Below, in pieces: positions 1-10,424 of a stretch of 28,668 nucleotides of DNA. Location: the NCBI RefSeq assembly GCF_001039355.2, contig NW_019775621.1, positions 1 through 28,668 of the forward strand. The letters are read 5' to 3'. Numbering within the stretch: the first letter of the stretch is position 1; every line of letters begins with the position of its first letter. Under the pieces are notes generated by a model. It was not told the origin of the DNA. It made no database searches and saw only the letters and a program-made list of their open reading frames with translations. The translations under genes were made by a program, and so were the position numbers. This stretch comes from Lingula anatina. Taxonomy: Eukaryota; Brachiopoda; Lingulata; Lingulida; Lingulidae.

Positions 1-224
1 TGGATTGATCCTGTTAGATTGATCTAGGTATGGGAACTTAGTCTGATGCTTGATACACATTTTACTTTCATCCTAATCCAGTGTTATGCAGAATAAGAAT
101 TTGATGTTGGCTATGCAGTTACAGTAAGCATAATACATTAGTTCATCAGAATTGACAGTATCCTATTTCCTGCGTTTTTATTTTCTGGCTTTTGTCTGTA
201 CATTTGACAGCTTTGCTGCCTTGT
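1..224 (-). repeat. Dispersed repeat family R1, left-edge copy
   Basis: This stretch is the reverse complement, with scattered differences, of 28093-28356 at the other end of the window. Shared blocks include TTTGACAGCTTTGCTGCCTT at about 204-223 and the GGATTGATCC start. Two shorter relatives lie at 13580-13722 (same orientation) and 17725-17876 (opposite orientation). No reading frame is visible. It lies in an intron of the adenylyl cyclase gene. It could be a non-autonomous mobile element or SINE-like repeat, but no target-site duplication can be tested because the window cuts it off. Confidence 0.7.
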
Positions 225-355
225 TAGCTTTACAAGTGAAATTCCCCAGTATCTGTCTTCATTTTGATAATGACTAAAAAAAAAAAAAAGACTTAGGGAA
301 CTGAAAATCAAAACAAAATATTATCAAAACTGTAACTGTGAATGGTTATTTCCAG
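225..355 (+). other. Intron 3' part of cyclase gene
   Basis: AT-rich intron sequence with an A13 run at about 276-288 and the acceptor TTATTTCCAG ending at 355. Nothing else is seen. Confidence 0.6.
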
Positions 356-504
356 ATATAAAAACATACTTCATAGTTGGCCCCAAGAGCAAGCCAGCCA
401 CTCCAAACCTGAACACAAGCAGTGAACACTCAGGGAGTAGAAGCTCCATCTCTGAAGACAAGCATGATGCTGACAGTATTGTGGTGGATGGGTTGAATAG
501 TCCT
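356..504 (+). CDS. ADCY9: ADCY9-like adenylyl cyclase, end of C1a and start of C1b (exon)
   Basis: The exon starts after TTTCCAG and ends at a perfect GTAAGT donor (505-510). It enters with two bases of a split codon and leaves in phase 0, giving 49 codons. The first residues read IKTYFIVGPK, which matches the final beta strand of a class III cyclase catalytic domain (the KGKG-x-x-KTY-x motif), so this is the end of C1a. The rest (residues 11-49) is Ser/Asp-rich and hydrophilic, as expected for the variable C1b linker. Upstream exons with the first membrane cassette and most of C1 lie outside the window. Confidence 0.8.
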
Positions 505-518
505 GTAAGTGGATGAGG

Positions 519-838
519 CAATTTTGTCACACGTAACACAATTTTGATTACCTGAGCAGTAAGATTGTGATGGTGTCACACCTAGCACAATATTGATTAT
601 CTACACAGTATGGTTGTGATGGTGTCACACCTAGCACAATTTTGATTATCTAGGCAGTAAGGTTGTGATGGTGTCACACCTAGCACAATTTTGATTATCT
701 AGGCAGTAAGGTTGTGATGGTGTCACACCTAGCACAATTTTGATTATCTAGGCAGTAAGATTGTGATGGTGTCACACCTAGCACAATTTGGGTTACGTGG
801 GCTATTGGATTTTGAGGTTGTCACACCTAGCACACTGT
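519..838 (+). repeat. 49-bp minisatellite, seven units
   Basis: The motif GTCACAC (GTCACACG in the first unit) recurs at 526, 575, 624, 673, 722, 771 and 820, exactly 49 bases apart. Each unit continues CTAGCACAAT, TTTGATTATC, TAGGCAGTAA, GGTTGTGATG. The central units (575-770) are almost identical, and the first and last are diverged. The array begins about 15 bases after the splice donor of the preceding exon and fills most of the intron. Confidence 0.95.
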
Positions 839-889
839 GTTAAGGTGGTTTGGAGCTAGGTGACATATTGAATTTTTTCTTTTTTTCAG

Positions 890-958
890 AATCTTTCTGA
901 ACCACGTCGACCCAGCCTCCGCACACAGATTTTAGACTCTCACAATGACACACAAGCA
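890..958 (+). CDS. ADCY9: ADCY9-like adenylyl cyclase, C1b linker (exon)
   Basis: A 69-base exon between a strong polypyrimidine acceptor (TTTTTTCTTTTTTTCAG) and a GTAAGT donor at 959. It is in phase 0 on both sides and encodes 23 residues, beginning NLSEPRRPSL and ending DTQA. The RRPSL motif fits a basophilic kinase site, and residues are polar. Assignment rests on the phase match with neighbouring exons, because C1b is poorly conserved between species. Confidence 0.72.
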
Positions 959-1323
959 GTAAGTATGGATCAGTTGATATGAACTTTGTTGATGAATATT
1001 GGAGACAAGTGTATATGAGTTCTAATAGGTAGATGTGCAACACTGGACATGCCATTACAGGTCAAGATACGTGAATTCATGTATTTAGTAATGTACAGGA
1101 TTGTGACATGCCATAAAACTTGTTTGAAAAAAGACAATATCAGCAGAGTCTACTTGACCATGTGGTTGCATTCTGTTCAAAAATTTATTTGATTTTATTT
1201 TTAACTGATACATTTTCTTACAGTTTTTTTTCATTTGCCATATAAATATGTGAGATGCATTTCCCAACATAGCATGCACTTTAAGTCTTTGCTTAAAAAA
1301 TGTAAATTCATTTCCCTCTCTAG
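959..1323 (+). other. Cyclase intron
   Basis: Phase-0 intron between two C1b exons, with donor GTAAGT and acceptor CTCTCTAG. I see no gene or repeat in it. Confidence 0.6.
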
Positions 1324-1423
1324 CCCAATGGAGTCACACCAGCATTCCTTCTGGGCCGCAGGCAGAGCGGGTTCTTTGCCATTAGTGAGATGTCCCTGGA
1401 GGAGATCGCAGAGGAGGAGAAAG
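1324..1423 (+). CDS. ADCY9: ADCY9-like adenylyl cyclase, C1b linker (exon)
   Basis: The exon follows the acceptor TTCCCTCTCTAG and encodes 33 codons plus the first base of a split codon. The donor is GTTTGG, weaker than its neighbours. The peptide starts PNGVTPAFLLGRRQSGFF and ends in an acidic helix-like stretch, SLEEIAEEEK. The leftover G joins AA of the next exon to make Glu, which keeps the frame into the large terminal exon. In vertebrate ADCY9 a long variable region lies at this place, so only position and phase identify it. Confidence 0.72.
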
Positions 1424-2088
1424 GTTTGGATGCTCATCTCCGATATTATCAGGGTCAGATTTAGGGGTTCTTCTGGGTCTTCTGGAAGACGGTCAGATTT
1501 TTTAATCTGGTATCTAATTTTTTAATTGGGTATCTAATTTTTTTCTGTCGGAAGATGGATCAATGAAGATTATTTGGAAGACTGTCAGAAAATATCTCTA
1601 GATCCACCCCTGATATTATGTCACACCTCACATCTGAGATGCTGACTTGTCTAGACTTGCATTACATAGCACAGTTACTGACATTTCTGACAGCATACTG
1701 ACATTTTCTTATCTCATATGCAATTCTATATTTACACATATACAACTCTCTTTCATGTAAAACTTAATGAGACTGTTTAAATGATGTGACCTTATGTTCG
1801 GTATTTGAATGTACTAAAAGATTTTTTTCAAATATGTGGACATTTATTTTTACTTTTTCTAACCTGTTTATGAAATTTATTAAAAACTGAATAGCGAGCT
1901 GTTATATAATTACACACAACTGACATTAGCGATATTTTCATGTCCACTAGAAGACTTTAACATATTTGTAAGATGTGTTGCATAAACTACTATTTTAAAT
2001 GTGTCTTAAAGGACTTAAACTTATCCTTCAGTGGCTTTGAAGATGTACAGCCACAGTTTTAATATCTTGATAATTGTTTCATTAACAG
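1424..2088 (+). other. Cyclase intron
   Basis: AT-rich intron from the GTTTGG donor to the acceptor CATTAACAG ending at 2088. The tract at about 1444-1620 contains short diverged repeats (TTTAATCTGG/TATCTAATTT at 1500-1540). No coding signal is seen. Confidence 0.6.
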
Positions 2089-3764
2089 AAGGTATGGAGG
2101 TAGACTCTACTATGGTCCCCATCAACGAGACTCTCACCAAAACACGTCAGCTTCGACAACAGACAGACAAGCAGCTTATTCACTACATCCAAGAAGACAC
2201 GGAAAATAACAGCGATTATTTCTACAAGCCTCCTATTAACCAGTGTACACTAACTTTCAAAACAGCAGGCTTGGAGAAGCGTTACAGGGAACATTACTTA
2301 GACGACGACAATCAGCAATTGAAAGTGAAAACATTTGCCTCCCCGCGTTTTAATGCTTTTATCGACATGGTGATCTCTTTTATCTTCCTGGTGGCTATTT
2401 CTATCTGTTGTTTCATAGTGTTTGGAATTACCATGCCATGGGTGACCTACTTTGTTGTTGCCATGGTGTTCGAGGTTGTGATGCTGATTCCATACATCAA
2501 GGACGTGCTCATTGAGGCTCCTGCTCGAGGTTGTCTAGAACGCATCCGTCGCTGTATTTCCCTCTGGTACATGCGCCACGTTCTAGGTGCTGTTTTGACC
2601 TCACTTCCTGCGGCTGCGGTCTATGCCAATTTCTCGTGTGCTCAGGAAGAGGACCAACAAAAACACGCTATATTCTACTGCTACCTGCTACTGGTGGCAC
2701 TCCTTCATTACTGTAATTTCACAATGCTTAGTTCTTGGATGAAGTCGATTTTAGCCAGTCTGGTGGGAATTGTCTTGCTTTTGCTCCTTGGGATTGGTGT
2801 GTGCTCGGAATCCCAGTACCATAACGTGTACAATGTGACCTCAAGTTCTTTTAATCTCACCAATAATGAGACCATCTGGCAGAATTACACAGCACAAATC
2901 AAGTTGGACAGTAATGTCTTGTTCTCAGGAAAACATAAGCTTCGCTTTGAGATTATTCTGGATATGGCTCTACTGCTGCTCTTGGTGTGGTTTTTGAACC
3001 GCGAGTTTGAAGTCAGTTACCGTCTTGGTTTCCATGGAGACGAGGAAGCATCGGCAGACAGATCCCGCATGGAGATTGAAAAGAAGCATGCTGATTGGCT
3101 GCTGCACAACATCATTCCCGAGCACATCTCTGAGCAACTGAAGAAGACATCGAAGTACTCTAAGAATCACAAAAATGTTGGTGTTATATTTGCCAGCATC
3201 GTTAACTTCCATGAATTTTACGACGAATCCTACGAAGGAGGTAGAGAATGCCTACGAGTGTTGAATGAACTTGTCGGAAATTTTGAAGAACTATTGGGAG
3301 ACTCACGCTTTAAGGATGTCGAAAAAATCAAGACCATAGGGCACACCTTGATGGTGGCGTCAGGACTCAATGAGCAGACGCGGTTGCAGAATCGGCACCC
3401 CAATGCACATTTGTACACATTGCTAGACTACACTATAGAAATGCAGCATGTGGTACAGCAATTCAATGAAGGGATGCTGGAGTTTGGGTTTGTCTTGTCG
3501 ATAGGGTTCTACTGCGGTGAAGTGACATCTGGTGTCATTGGGACATCTAAACTTCTGTATGATATATGGGGGGACACAGTGAACATCGCAAGCCGAATGT
3601 ACTCCACAGGTATGCCTGGCAGAATACAGCTTCCAGAGGGCACTGCTAATATGCTAGAGGACAAATTTGAGTTTGAACACAGGGGCACTGTATTTGTGAA
3701 AGGGAAAGGGGACATGAGGACTTGCTTTTTACTGCACAAAAGAGAAGGGGCGCAGTGGGACTAA
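2089..3764 (+). CDS. ADCY9: ADCY9-like adenylyl cyclase, second membrane cassette and C2 catalytic domain (terminal exon)
   Basis: Membrane adenylyl cyclase that makes cAMP from ATP. This exon supplies the C-terminal half of a two-cassette cyclase: residues 106-663 of the visible protein, stop TAA at 3762. A conserved linker (DYFYKPPINQ, VKTFASPRF) leads into six hydrophobic segments at about 2349-2430, 2436-2505, 2575-2630, 2665-2720, 2740-2800 and 2945-2995. Four N-glycosylation sequons (NVT, NLT, NET, NYT) lie between segments 5 and 6. The motif LVWFLNREFEVSYRL and the C2 signatures (FASIVNF, YEGG-x-ECLRVLNEL, LLYDIWGDTVNIASRM) are typical of type 9. Catalytic residues are present: Lys at 3330, Asp at 3561, Asn at 3582, Arg at 3594 and Lys at 3699. 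The protein stops about 10 residues after C2, so the long C2b tail of vertebrate ADCY9 is missing. Reading through upstream of 2089 adds only intron translation. Confidence 0.95.
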
Positions 3765-6700
3765 TTTATACTAGTGTCTCGTAAGATAACATTGGACTGC
3801 TCAGCTCATAAAAAATGGCCTCGAAGAAAGAAAATCTGTTACAGAATCCGGTTTTAGTTGATACCATGGCAATTGCGCCTTTATGACTGAATGGAGCTAA
3901 TAGTTTGTGTTTAAACAGCATAAATATAAACTACTTGCAAGCATTACTTAAAATGAGTTAAGTTTGAAAGCTGGTCTTAAACTTAAGTAGTAGTCCACTA
4001 GAATAATCAAGTTATTATGACAGGTAAGATGAAAAAACTATTAGTCCAAAACATACACCATTTCATACTTTAAAATACAACTACAATTATCTTTTTCTCT
4101 TTTATGATAGAAAGAATTACTCTGATGTACAATGGTCAAAATGGCTGGCATTTTTAGTTTTATGAGTCTTAAAAGGCCAACTTTCATCTCTGTTTTGTTT
4201 TGTGAAGTTCACTCCAGGGAGATGCTGTTAAGGTGACAGAGTCAAACTCATTGGTTTGTTGCCAAAGTTCAAAGCTTAAACCATGGGTATAGACCCTGGA
4301 TTATATTTGAACTATTTTCAATACTTCTTCCTTCACAGTTTAACTTCCGAATAGATATATGTGACTTGACTTTGCTCAATGATATTTTAAGTGTGCCATT
4401 GTTATCAAACATGAAGAAAACCTTGTAAACCATCTTTTGATAGGAGTTAGGATGGTACATAAATGTAACCTACTAGTTTTGTTTGAATGGCATTTGATTA
4501 TTTTGAGATGTTTGTCTTTGAACTGTGTACAAGTTGTGAAGTTTGTTATATGCTGTAAGTATTACAGTGATGGATGAAATTGTTATAAAACTGATGTAAA
4601 TTCAGAGGAGTTTGGCTAAGGTTATTCCACAAAAAGTGAACAGTTGAGTCATGTCAGAGACATGTTTTGTGTCTGAGCTGTCTCCAAAAAAAATTTTTTT
4701 TTGAATGAGAAGCCAAAATTTTTTGGCCAGCCACATTGGAGAAGCATGGAACTATATGTTTAAAAATATTTATATGTTCATATCCTCTAGTGCTGTGAAA
4801 TATTCCTACTTTGACTTTAAATGTTAAATGTATATCATTAATTTTTTCTCTCTAAATATATGTTGCATGAAACTACATTGATTTAAAAAAAATTAAACAC
4901 TCAAGTTTTCTTTTTTTTGAAATTTACCAGTCCTTTTGGTTTCATGCATTGTTAACAGTTTTGACTAAATCCTTGTTTTTTGTCAAAGCTTTTACATCAT
5001 ATAGGTTTTGAGTATTAATCAATAGATTATTCCATGTATTAGGCAGAATTAGAAGAAGAATTAGATTTTTATACTTTTTCCAGGATACCCCATGTTAACT
5101 TCACATTTTCCATTTTCTCTAACACTGTCTCTAATCTTGCTTTACAGATCAATAATTATGATTATTTTTCTTTGTTGGGGTAAAGTTCGAAGCCAGCTCT
5201 TTTAGTCATGGCTCTTGTGCAGCTGATGGGGTTAAAAATTGAAACATCATGATTTTAAATTCACATGCTTAATCAGTCCCAAAATGTGCTTTATTCAGGT
5301 ACGAACAATTTCCTATAACCACAGGCAAAGAATATTTTTTACCGAACAAGAATAGTTGTGATGTATAAAATCCCCTCCATGTTTAAAGTATAAATTCTAA
5401 TTTTAAAAAATGTTGGGCCTTGCTTGCAATTTTATGTAATGATGTGTCATAGTATTTCATTACTATATGATTGTTACAGACCTAATTTCAAGATTTTTTT
5501 AATCTCTCAAAATGCTTTTTTTTTTGTGATTTTTTCAATATGGATGTTTCACCAGTTGTAATTTTTCATTCATTTGTGAAAAATTCATGCCTCTACTCCC
5601 AGCACTCTGTGCTCTCTTAAGCACTGTAATAAAAATAACCAAATTTATCATGAATTTTATTAATTTTGTAGGTTTTGTCAATCTGTAGGACCATATTTTA
5701 GGAACAGTTTATTTAACTGGACAGTTTGAAGTGAAGTGTTTTGCTAAATAAGTGAATTGAATTTTTAAAATATTCTAGGTATAATTGACAGTGGATATGT
5801 AGAAATATGTACAGTAAATTGTAATAAGGCAGGTTTCCTTTGAACATTTTTAACAAGTATTTTTCTCTAACTTTTAATATTAAATTGCATTTTATTATGT
5901 CTGCAAGTTTTAAATATTAATTATGAGTGAAGATAATCTCTGCATTTTTTAAATAAAGCTTAACATATAAATTAATGAAGTTGACAGATTAAAACATAGG
6001 TGTGAAAGTTTTTGAATGATAGGGAATGGCCATTCAGTACTTTTTGAAATTATTCAAATGGTAAAGATTTTTTTGTATTTTGTTTGTAGTTCAGATTGTT
6101 TTGGATGTGGTTTTAGTGATTCGGAGATGGCACAAAGTTTACTGTAAAAAAGGTTTAAGGTTTGGATTGTAGAGAAATATTTAAACTTAAAAAGTGCATT
6201 GTGTAGGTGATATATTTTGTTGAAAGTGCCACTTCATAAAGCGGCTAAGAAAATAATATATTTAAGGCATATAATGGACTCCAGACCTTTATATAACAAA
6301 AATTATCAAAAGTAATAATCACTATTACAGAAATAAAATAAAAATTTCATTAACTTTCCCTTCACCAAGGTATTTTAAATCCATAACTGTTGACAACTGG
6401 TTTTCGAGATCTAAAATTTTTGCTACAGGTCATGGGAATATACCAGTCTCTTTAAAAGTTGGAATCAAAAACAAAATTATAGGTGGTAATTATGTCAACA
6501 AATTTGGACATGGTGGTCATGGGAAGAGTTGCAAATTTCCAGGAAAATGATTTTTTTTTACTGTATAAGTATCTCCGTTTCATTGTATGCCTGTACTTCC
6601 TATAGGGCACCTTTATCATTAAAATGGAATTCACATGAAAACCATGTGTATAGGATATTGCATTTAATTATTGTTCATATAATATTTTAAAGTAATTGTA

Positions 6701-6874
6701 CAGTTTGTTCTTTTCTTTAACTTTGTAACTTATTGCTTTAATGAATGACTTTATATGTATATAAATGCAGCTGCACTTGTTTTTTTAGACAACTATGTGT
6801 ATATAGCTAATTTATCATAAATATATAATACACTTTTTGAGACTAATATAACCATCTGGAGACAGATGACAGTT
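3765..6874 (+). other. 3' UTR of the cyclase gene and intergenic DNA
   Basis: AT-rich and without a credible reading frame. Poly(A) signal candidates AATAAA occur at 5628 and 5952, so the 3' UTR may be about 2 kb long. A local A/T palindrome lies at 4686-4704. I see no RNA gene or transposon here. Confidence 0.5.
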
Positions 6875-7134
6875 TCAGGCCTTATAAATGGATTAGGTGT
6901 TTACTAACGCTACCTACAGATTTTTTAGCACTAATGCCCATATTAACCACAAAACACAAATTAACCAGCACACCATACAATTATTTACCACCAACAAAGT
7001 GATACCTAGCAATAAAGTTCATTTGCTCTGGTAGTGCTGGTTAATTTGTGGTTTATGTGGTTAATATGGGTGTTAGTGCTAAAAGATTTGTGGGTAGTGT
7101 TTGTAAATGCCTAATCTGTTTATAAGGTCTGAGG
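6875..7134. mobile_element. Fold-back element with arms of about 100 bp
   Basis: The left arm (about 6875-6973) and right arm (about 7034-7134) are imperfect reverse complements. Paired blocks include CCTTATAAA/TTTATAAGG, GATTAGG/CCTAATC, TTTTAGCACTAA/TTAGTGCTAAAA, CCCATATTAACCACA and TTAACCAGCAC. The loop is about 60 bases and carries no reading frame. This is the shape of a MITE or fold-back transposon. The flanks show no convincing target duplication. Confidence 0.85.
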
Positions 7135-8068
7135 CTGCTTCGCTGTGGTGCCAAGTATGTTATGTTGCCCTACCAGCCCGACTCATCATGTTGACCTTCA
7201 ATACGAAAGATTGGTTGAATGAGATGCCACATAAGTTTAGTAGGCCTGTTGAGCACTTTTATTTTTTCCAATAGAATTATGCATTTTGTAATTTTTATAC
7301 CATGATCATGTCCTGACACAGTACAATACCACCAATGATTAATTTATCTGCAGACAGGGCCCCCCCCCCCCCCCCCCCCCCAATAAAAAAATTAATATTC
7401 AAAACGGAAGGTATTCAGTTTCTACAAAAAGCAATAAATAAGGTCAAATTGTATTCGGTTTTATTCAATATTGAATTTATTTTGTTTCATTTTTTCACAG
7501 CAACAGATTAAAGGGCCATGATCGACCAATGCCAGATATTGAAGGACTTTGGCAAAGAAAACTAAATACCCATTGGTCTAGTAATGAAAAGCAATTAGCA
7601 CTTAAACAACATGTATACAATGAAAATTAAATTTGTATAGACTGTCAGATAAATAGGATATACAAAGGGTGTGGACTTAAAGATAAAGCTAGAATGGATT
7701 CCATTACATCCACCAAGAAAAAGCTAATGCTTTTACAGGCATAGTTTTATTTGGAAAATATCTAAGAGTTGTTTTGATGACATTTTAAAAAAGTTTTTCA
7801 TTGCCTTTTTATTGGCAGAGGTTTGTACTCATTGGATGCTCCCCAATTCAGATTTTAGTTTATTTGTAACAAGTCTGTATAATGCTGCTGCTGTATTGAA
7901 TGGTATTGAATAACTAACCAATGGCATGTAATTGACTGGAAGTAATCAGATTACCCAAGACCAATTTTTTTTACTAGATTATGCCTTGAACTAATTTTTC
8001 CTTCACAGTGAAACCAATAATTGTTTGTTTTAAATTATCTTATGTAATTTTCTATGTGGAATAAATGT
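7135..8068. other. Intergenic DNA with a C22 tract
   Basis: Contains an uninterrupted run of 22 C at 7360-7381 followed by AATAAAAAAAT. The rest is AT-rich with no reading frame or recognisable repeat. Confidence 0.6.
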
Positions 8069-8176
8069 AGCTACATGTATAAATGAAGAAAGTTTGTTAC
8101 TATTTACTAAAATTATCATACAACTGTCACTAACAATTAAAGGTTATGTAAGTACTAGTTACAGCACGACTCGTCG

Positions 8177-8254
8177 ACTGTATGCAACATACAAGAGCAT
8201 AATTATATCGAGGCGCAGCAGAGATACAATTTGCTATTGTATGTTGCATACAGT
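8177..8254. repeat. Perfect 18-bp stem-loop in tandem unit 1
   Basis: ACTGTATGCAACATACAA at 8177-8194 is exactly complementary to 8237-8254. The stem continues imperfectly inward (AGCATAATTAT against ATACAATTTGCT), which gives a hairpin of about 78 bases. A diverged homologue lies at 9972-10054. Size and shape resemble a small-RNA precursor or the end of a MITE. Expression cannot be judged. Confidence 0.75.
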
Positions 8255-8280
8255 GGACAATGAGTATACGTAGTTGTAAT

Positions 8281-8412
8281 TGACTTATACCAAAGCTTGA
8301 TGCTTCAAACAATAGGATGAATGCACCGAAGTGTCTGAAAATAATGCAAGCCTGTATGCGAAATACAAGTGCAATTATCCTTTTGCTCAAAGCACCAGCC
8401 ATGGTATAAGTT
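8281..8412. repeat. Second imperfect hairpin in tandem unit 1
   Basis: The left arm (about 8282-8332, starting GACTTATACCAA) pairs imperfectly with the right arm (about 8364-8412, ending GCCATGGTATAAGTT). Homologue at 10073-10206. Together with the 18-bp stem-loop it makes two adjacent fold-backs. Confidence 0.65.
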
Positions 8413-9140
8413 TTTTAAAATAAAATACCTTTTACTTGCACAATTCTCAGAATAAAGCCACTCTATATAATTCTGGTAAGCCAATTGTTTTTATATAAAT
8501 TTACATATCTTGTTCAAACTGTAACTGGCTGATATACCTGCTGTATCTACCCATATATACATGACTACAGCAAATTAACAAAAGCTCATTTATAAATCCT
8601 GAAATGGGTTAAACATGTCCATGTAAATCACAGTTTAAGAAGAAAAAAAATTTCATCAGCAAAATTGCAAAACATGCACTTTATGACACAATGAGTTAAA
8701 ATGGAATGCCAACTGACTTAAAAAGTACAAATTTAAACATATGTCACATCATTTTTGTCTAAAAATGAAAAATTCTCAACACATTGGTTTAAAATAACTA
8801 AATCATCTTTCAGAGATCAATGCTACCATCACATCACTTATATAACTTTAAATGATAGCAGTCAAAAAATATACACAGGTAAAAAATTTCATGATTTACC
8901 ACACTAGATAAATTTTATGGATGGAAACAACTAATTATATCACATTGCTTTTGTTCAAATATTACGAATACAATTTGCATTGCACTTTCCTTTTTAAAGG
9001 AATGTTTGAATATAAAATATCTGTATAAATATATATAATTATTTATCTTGCATTAAAGCTGATTTGTTGTGTTGTATCCACTGGTGTTACGTTCGGTTTC
9101 AAGTTTGTCTGCAATGTAACCTTGACCTACTTTTCTCAAT

Positions 9141-9891
9141 GCCTACATGTAAAAATGAAGAAGATTTGATACAATTTACTACACCTATCAAACAACTGTT
9201 TATAACAATTATAGGTTATTAAGCTTTTTTTATATATACAATAAGATTATACCTTTTACTTGCACATAATCAGAACAGAGCCACTCTATATAATTCTGAT
9301 GCCAATTGTTTTTATATAAATTTACATATCTTGTTCAAACTGTAACTGGCTGATATACCTGCTGTATCTACCCATATATACATGACTACAGCAAATTAAC
9401 AAAAGCTCATTTATAAATCCTGAAATGGGTTAAACATGTCCATGTAAATCACAGTTTAAGAAGAAAAAAAATTTCATCAGCAAAATTGCAAAACATGCAC
9501 TTTATGACACAATGAGTTAAAATGGAATGCCAACTGACTTAAAAAGTACAAATTTAAACATATGTCACATCATTTTTGTCTAAAAATGAAAAATTCTCAA
9601 CACATTGGTTTAAAATAACTAAATCATCTTTCAGAGATCAATGCTACCATCACATCACTTATATAACTTTAAATGATAGCAGTCAAAAAATATACACAGG
9701 TAAAAAATTTCATGATTTACCACACTAGATAAATTTTATTGATGGAAAGAATAATTATATCACATTGCCTCTGTTCATATATTACAAATACGTTTTGCAT
9801 TATACTTTGCTTTTTTAAGAAATGTTCATATATAAAATAGTTGTAGAAATATATATTTATTTATCTTGCATAAAGCTGATTTGTTGTGTCG
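9141..9891 (-). repeat. Tandem unit 2: shortened copy
   Basis: Starts like unit 1 (ATGTAAAAATGAAGAAGATT at about 9147), but both hairpins have been lost. A short remnant leads straight into the 3'-flank copy at 9252. The unit ends with a truncated exon tail (TTTATCTTGCATAAAGCTGA at about 9868). The segment 9301-9739 is identical by eye to 8480-8918. Confidence 0.85.
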
Positions 9892-9971
9892 CATATTTTG
9901 TTACTATAATTATCATACAACTGTCACTAACAATTAAAGGTTATGTAAGTACTAGTTACAATACGAGTCAT

Positions 9972-10054
9972 CCACTGTTATGCCACAGACAAGCGCGTAA
10001 TTATATTGAGGCGCAAGGGAGATACAATTTGCTCTTGTATGTGGCACACAGTGG
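9972..10054. repeat. Stem-loop, diverged copy in unit 3
   Basis: Homologue of 8177-8254. The stem is CCACTGT, TATGCCACA, GACAAG against CTTGTATGTGGCACACAGTGG. Relative to unit 1, one A-T pair has become C-G by changes on both arms, so the stem is partly maintained. Confidence 0.65.
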
Positions 10055-10424
10055 ACGCCGAGTAGTTGTAACTGACTTATACCAAGGCTGGCGTTTCAAA
10101 CAATAGGATGAATGCACTGAAGTGTATGAAAATAAGGCAAGTCTGTATGCGAAATACAAGTGCAATTATCCTATTGCTCCAAGCACCAGCCATGGTACAA
10201 GTTTTTAAAATAAAATACCTTTTACCTGCACATTTCTCAGAATAAAGCCACACTGTTTATCTATTGTTTTTATGTAGATTTACATATCTTGTTCAAACTG
10301 TAACTGGCTGATATACCTGCTGTATCTACCTATATATACAAGAATACAACAAATTAACAAAAGCTCATTTATAAATCCTGAAATGGGTTAAACATGTCCA
10401 TGTAAAGTACAGTTTAAGAAGAAT

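Larger units (their letters stand above)
8069..9140 (-). repeat. Tandem unit 1: copy of the Roc-COR gene's last-exon tail and 3' flank
   Basis: Unit order on the + strand: a hairpin block (8069-8412), a long 3'-flank copy (8429-9045), then a degenerate copy of the terminal coding exon (9046-9135). The last part aligns with 11157-11260: TTATCTTGCATTAAAGCTGA, then GTTTCAAGTTTGTCTGCAAT and GTAACCTTGACCT. It lacks an open frame. The tract 8480-8918 reads as identical to 9301-9739. Confidence 0.85.

Noticed and set aside
8130-8402. A 90-codon minus-strand frame across the hairpin pair
   Set aside because: It follows the palindromic repeats of both hairpins; the homologous copy in unit 3 does not keep it open.
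9822-10106. A 94-codon plus-strand frame across the tandem units
   Set aside because: It crosses a repeat-unit boundary and a hairpin, has low-complexity composition and matches no family.
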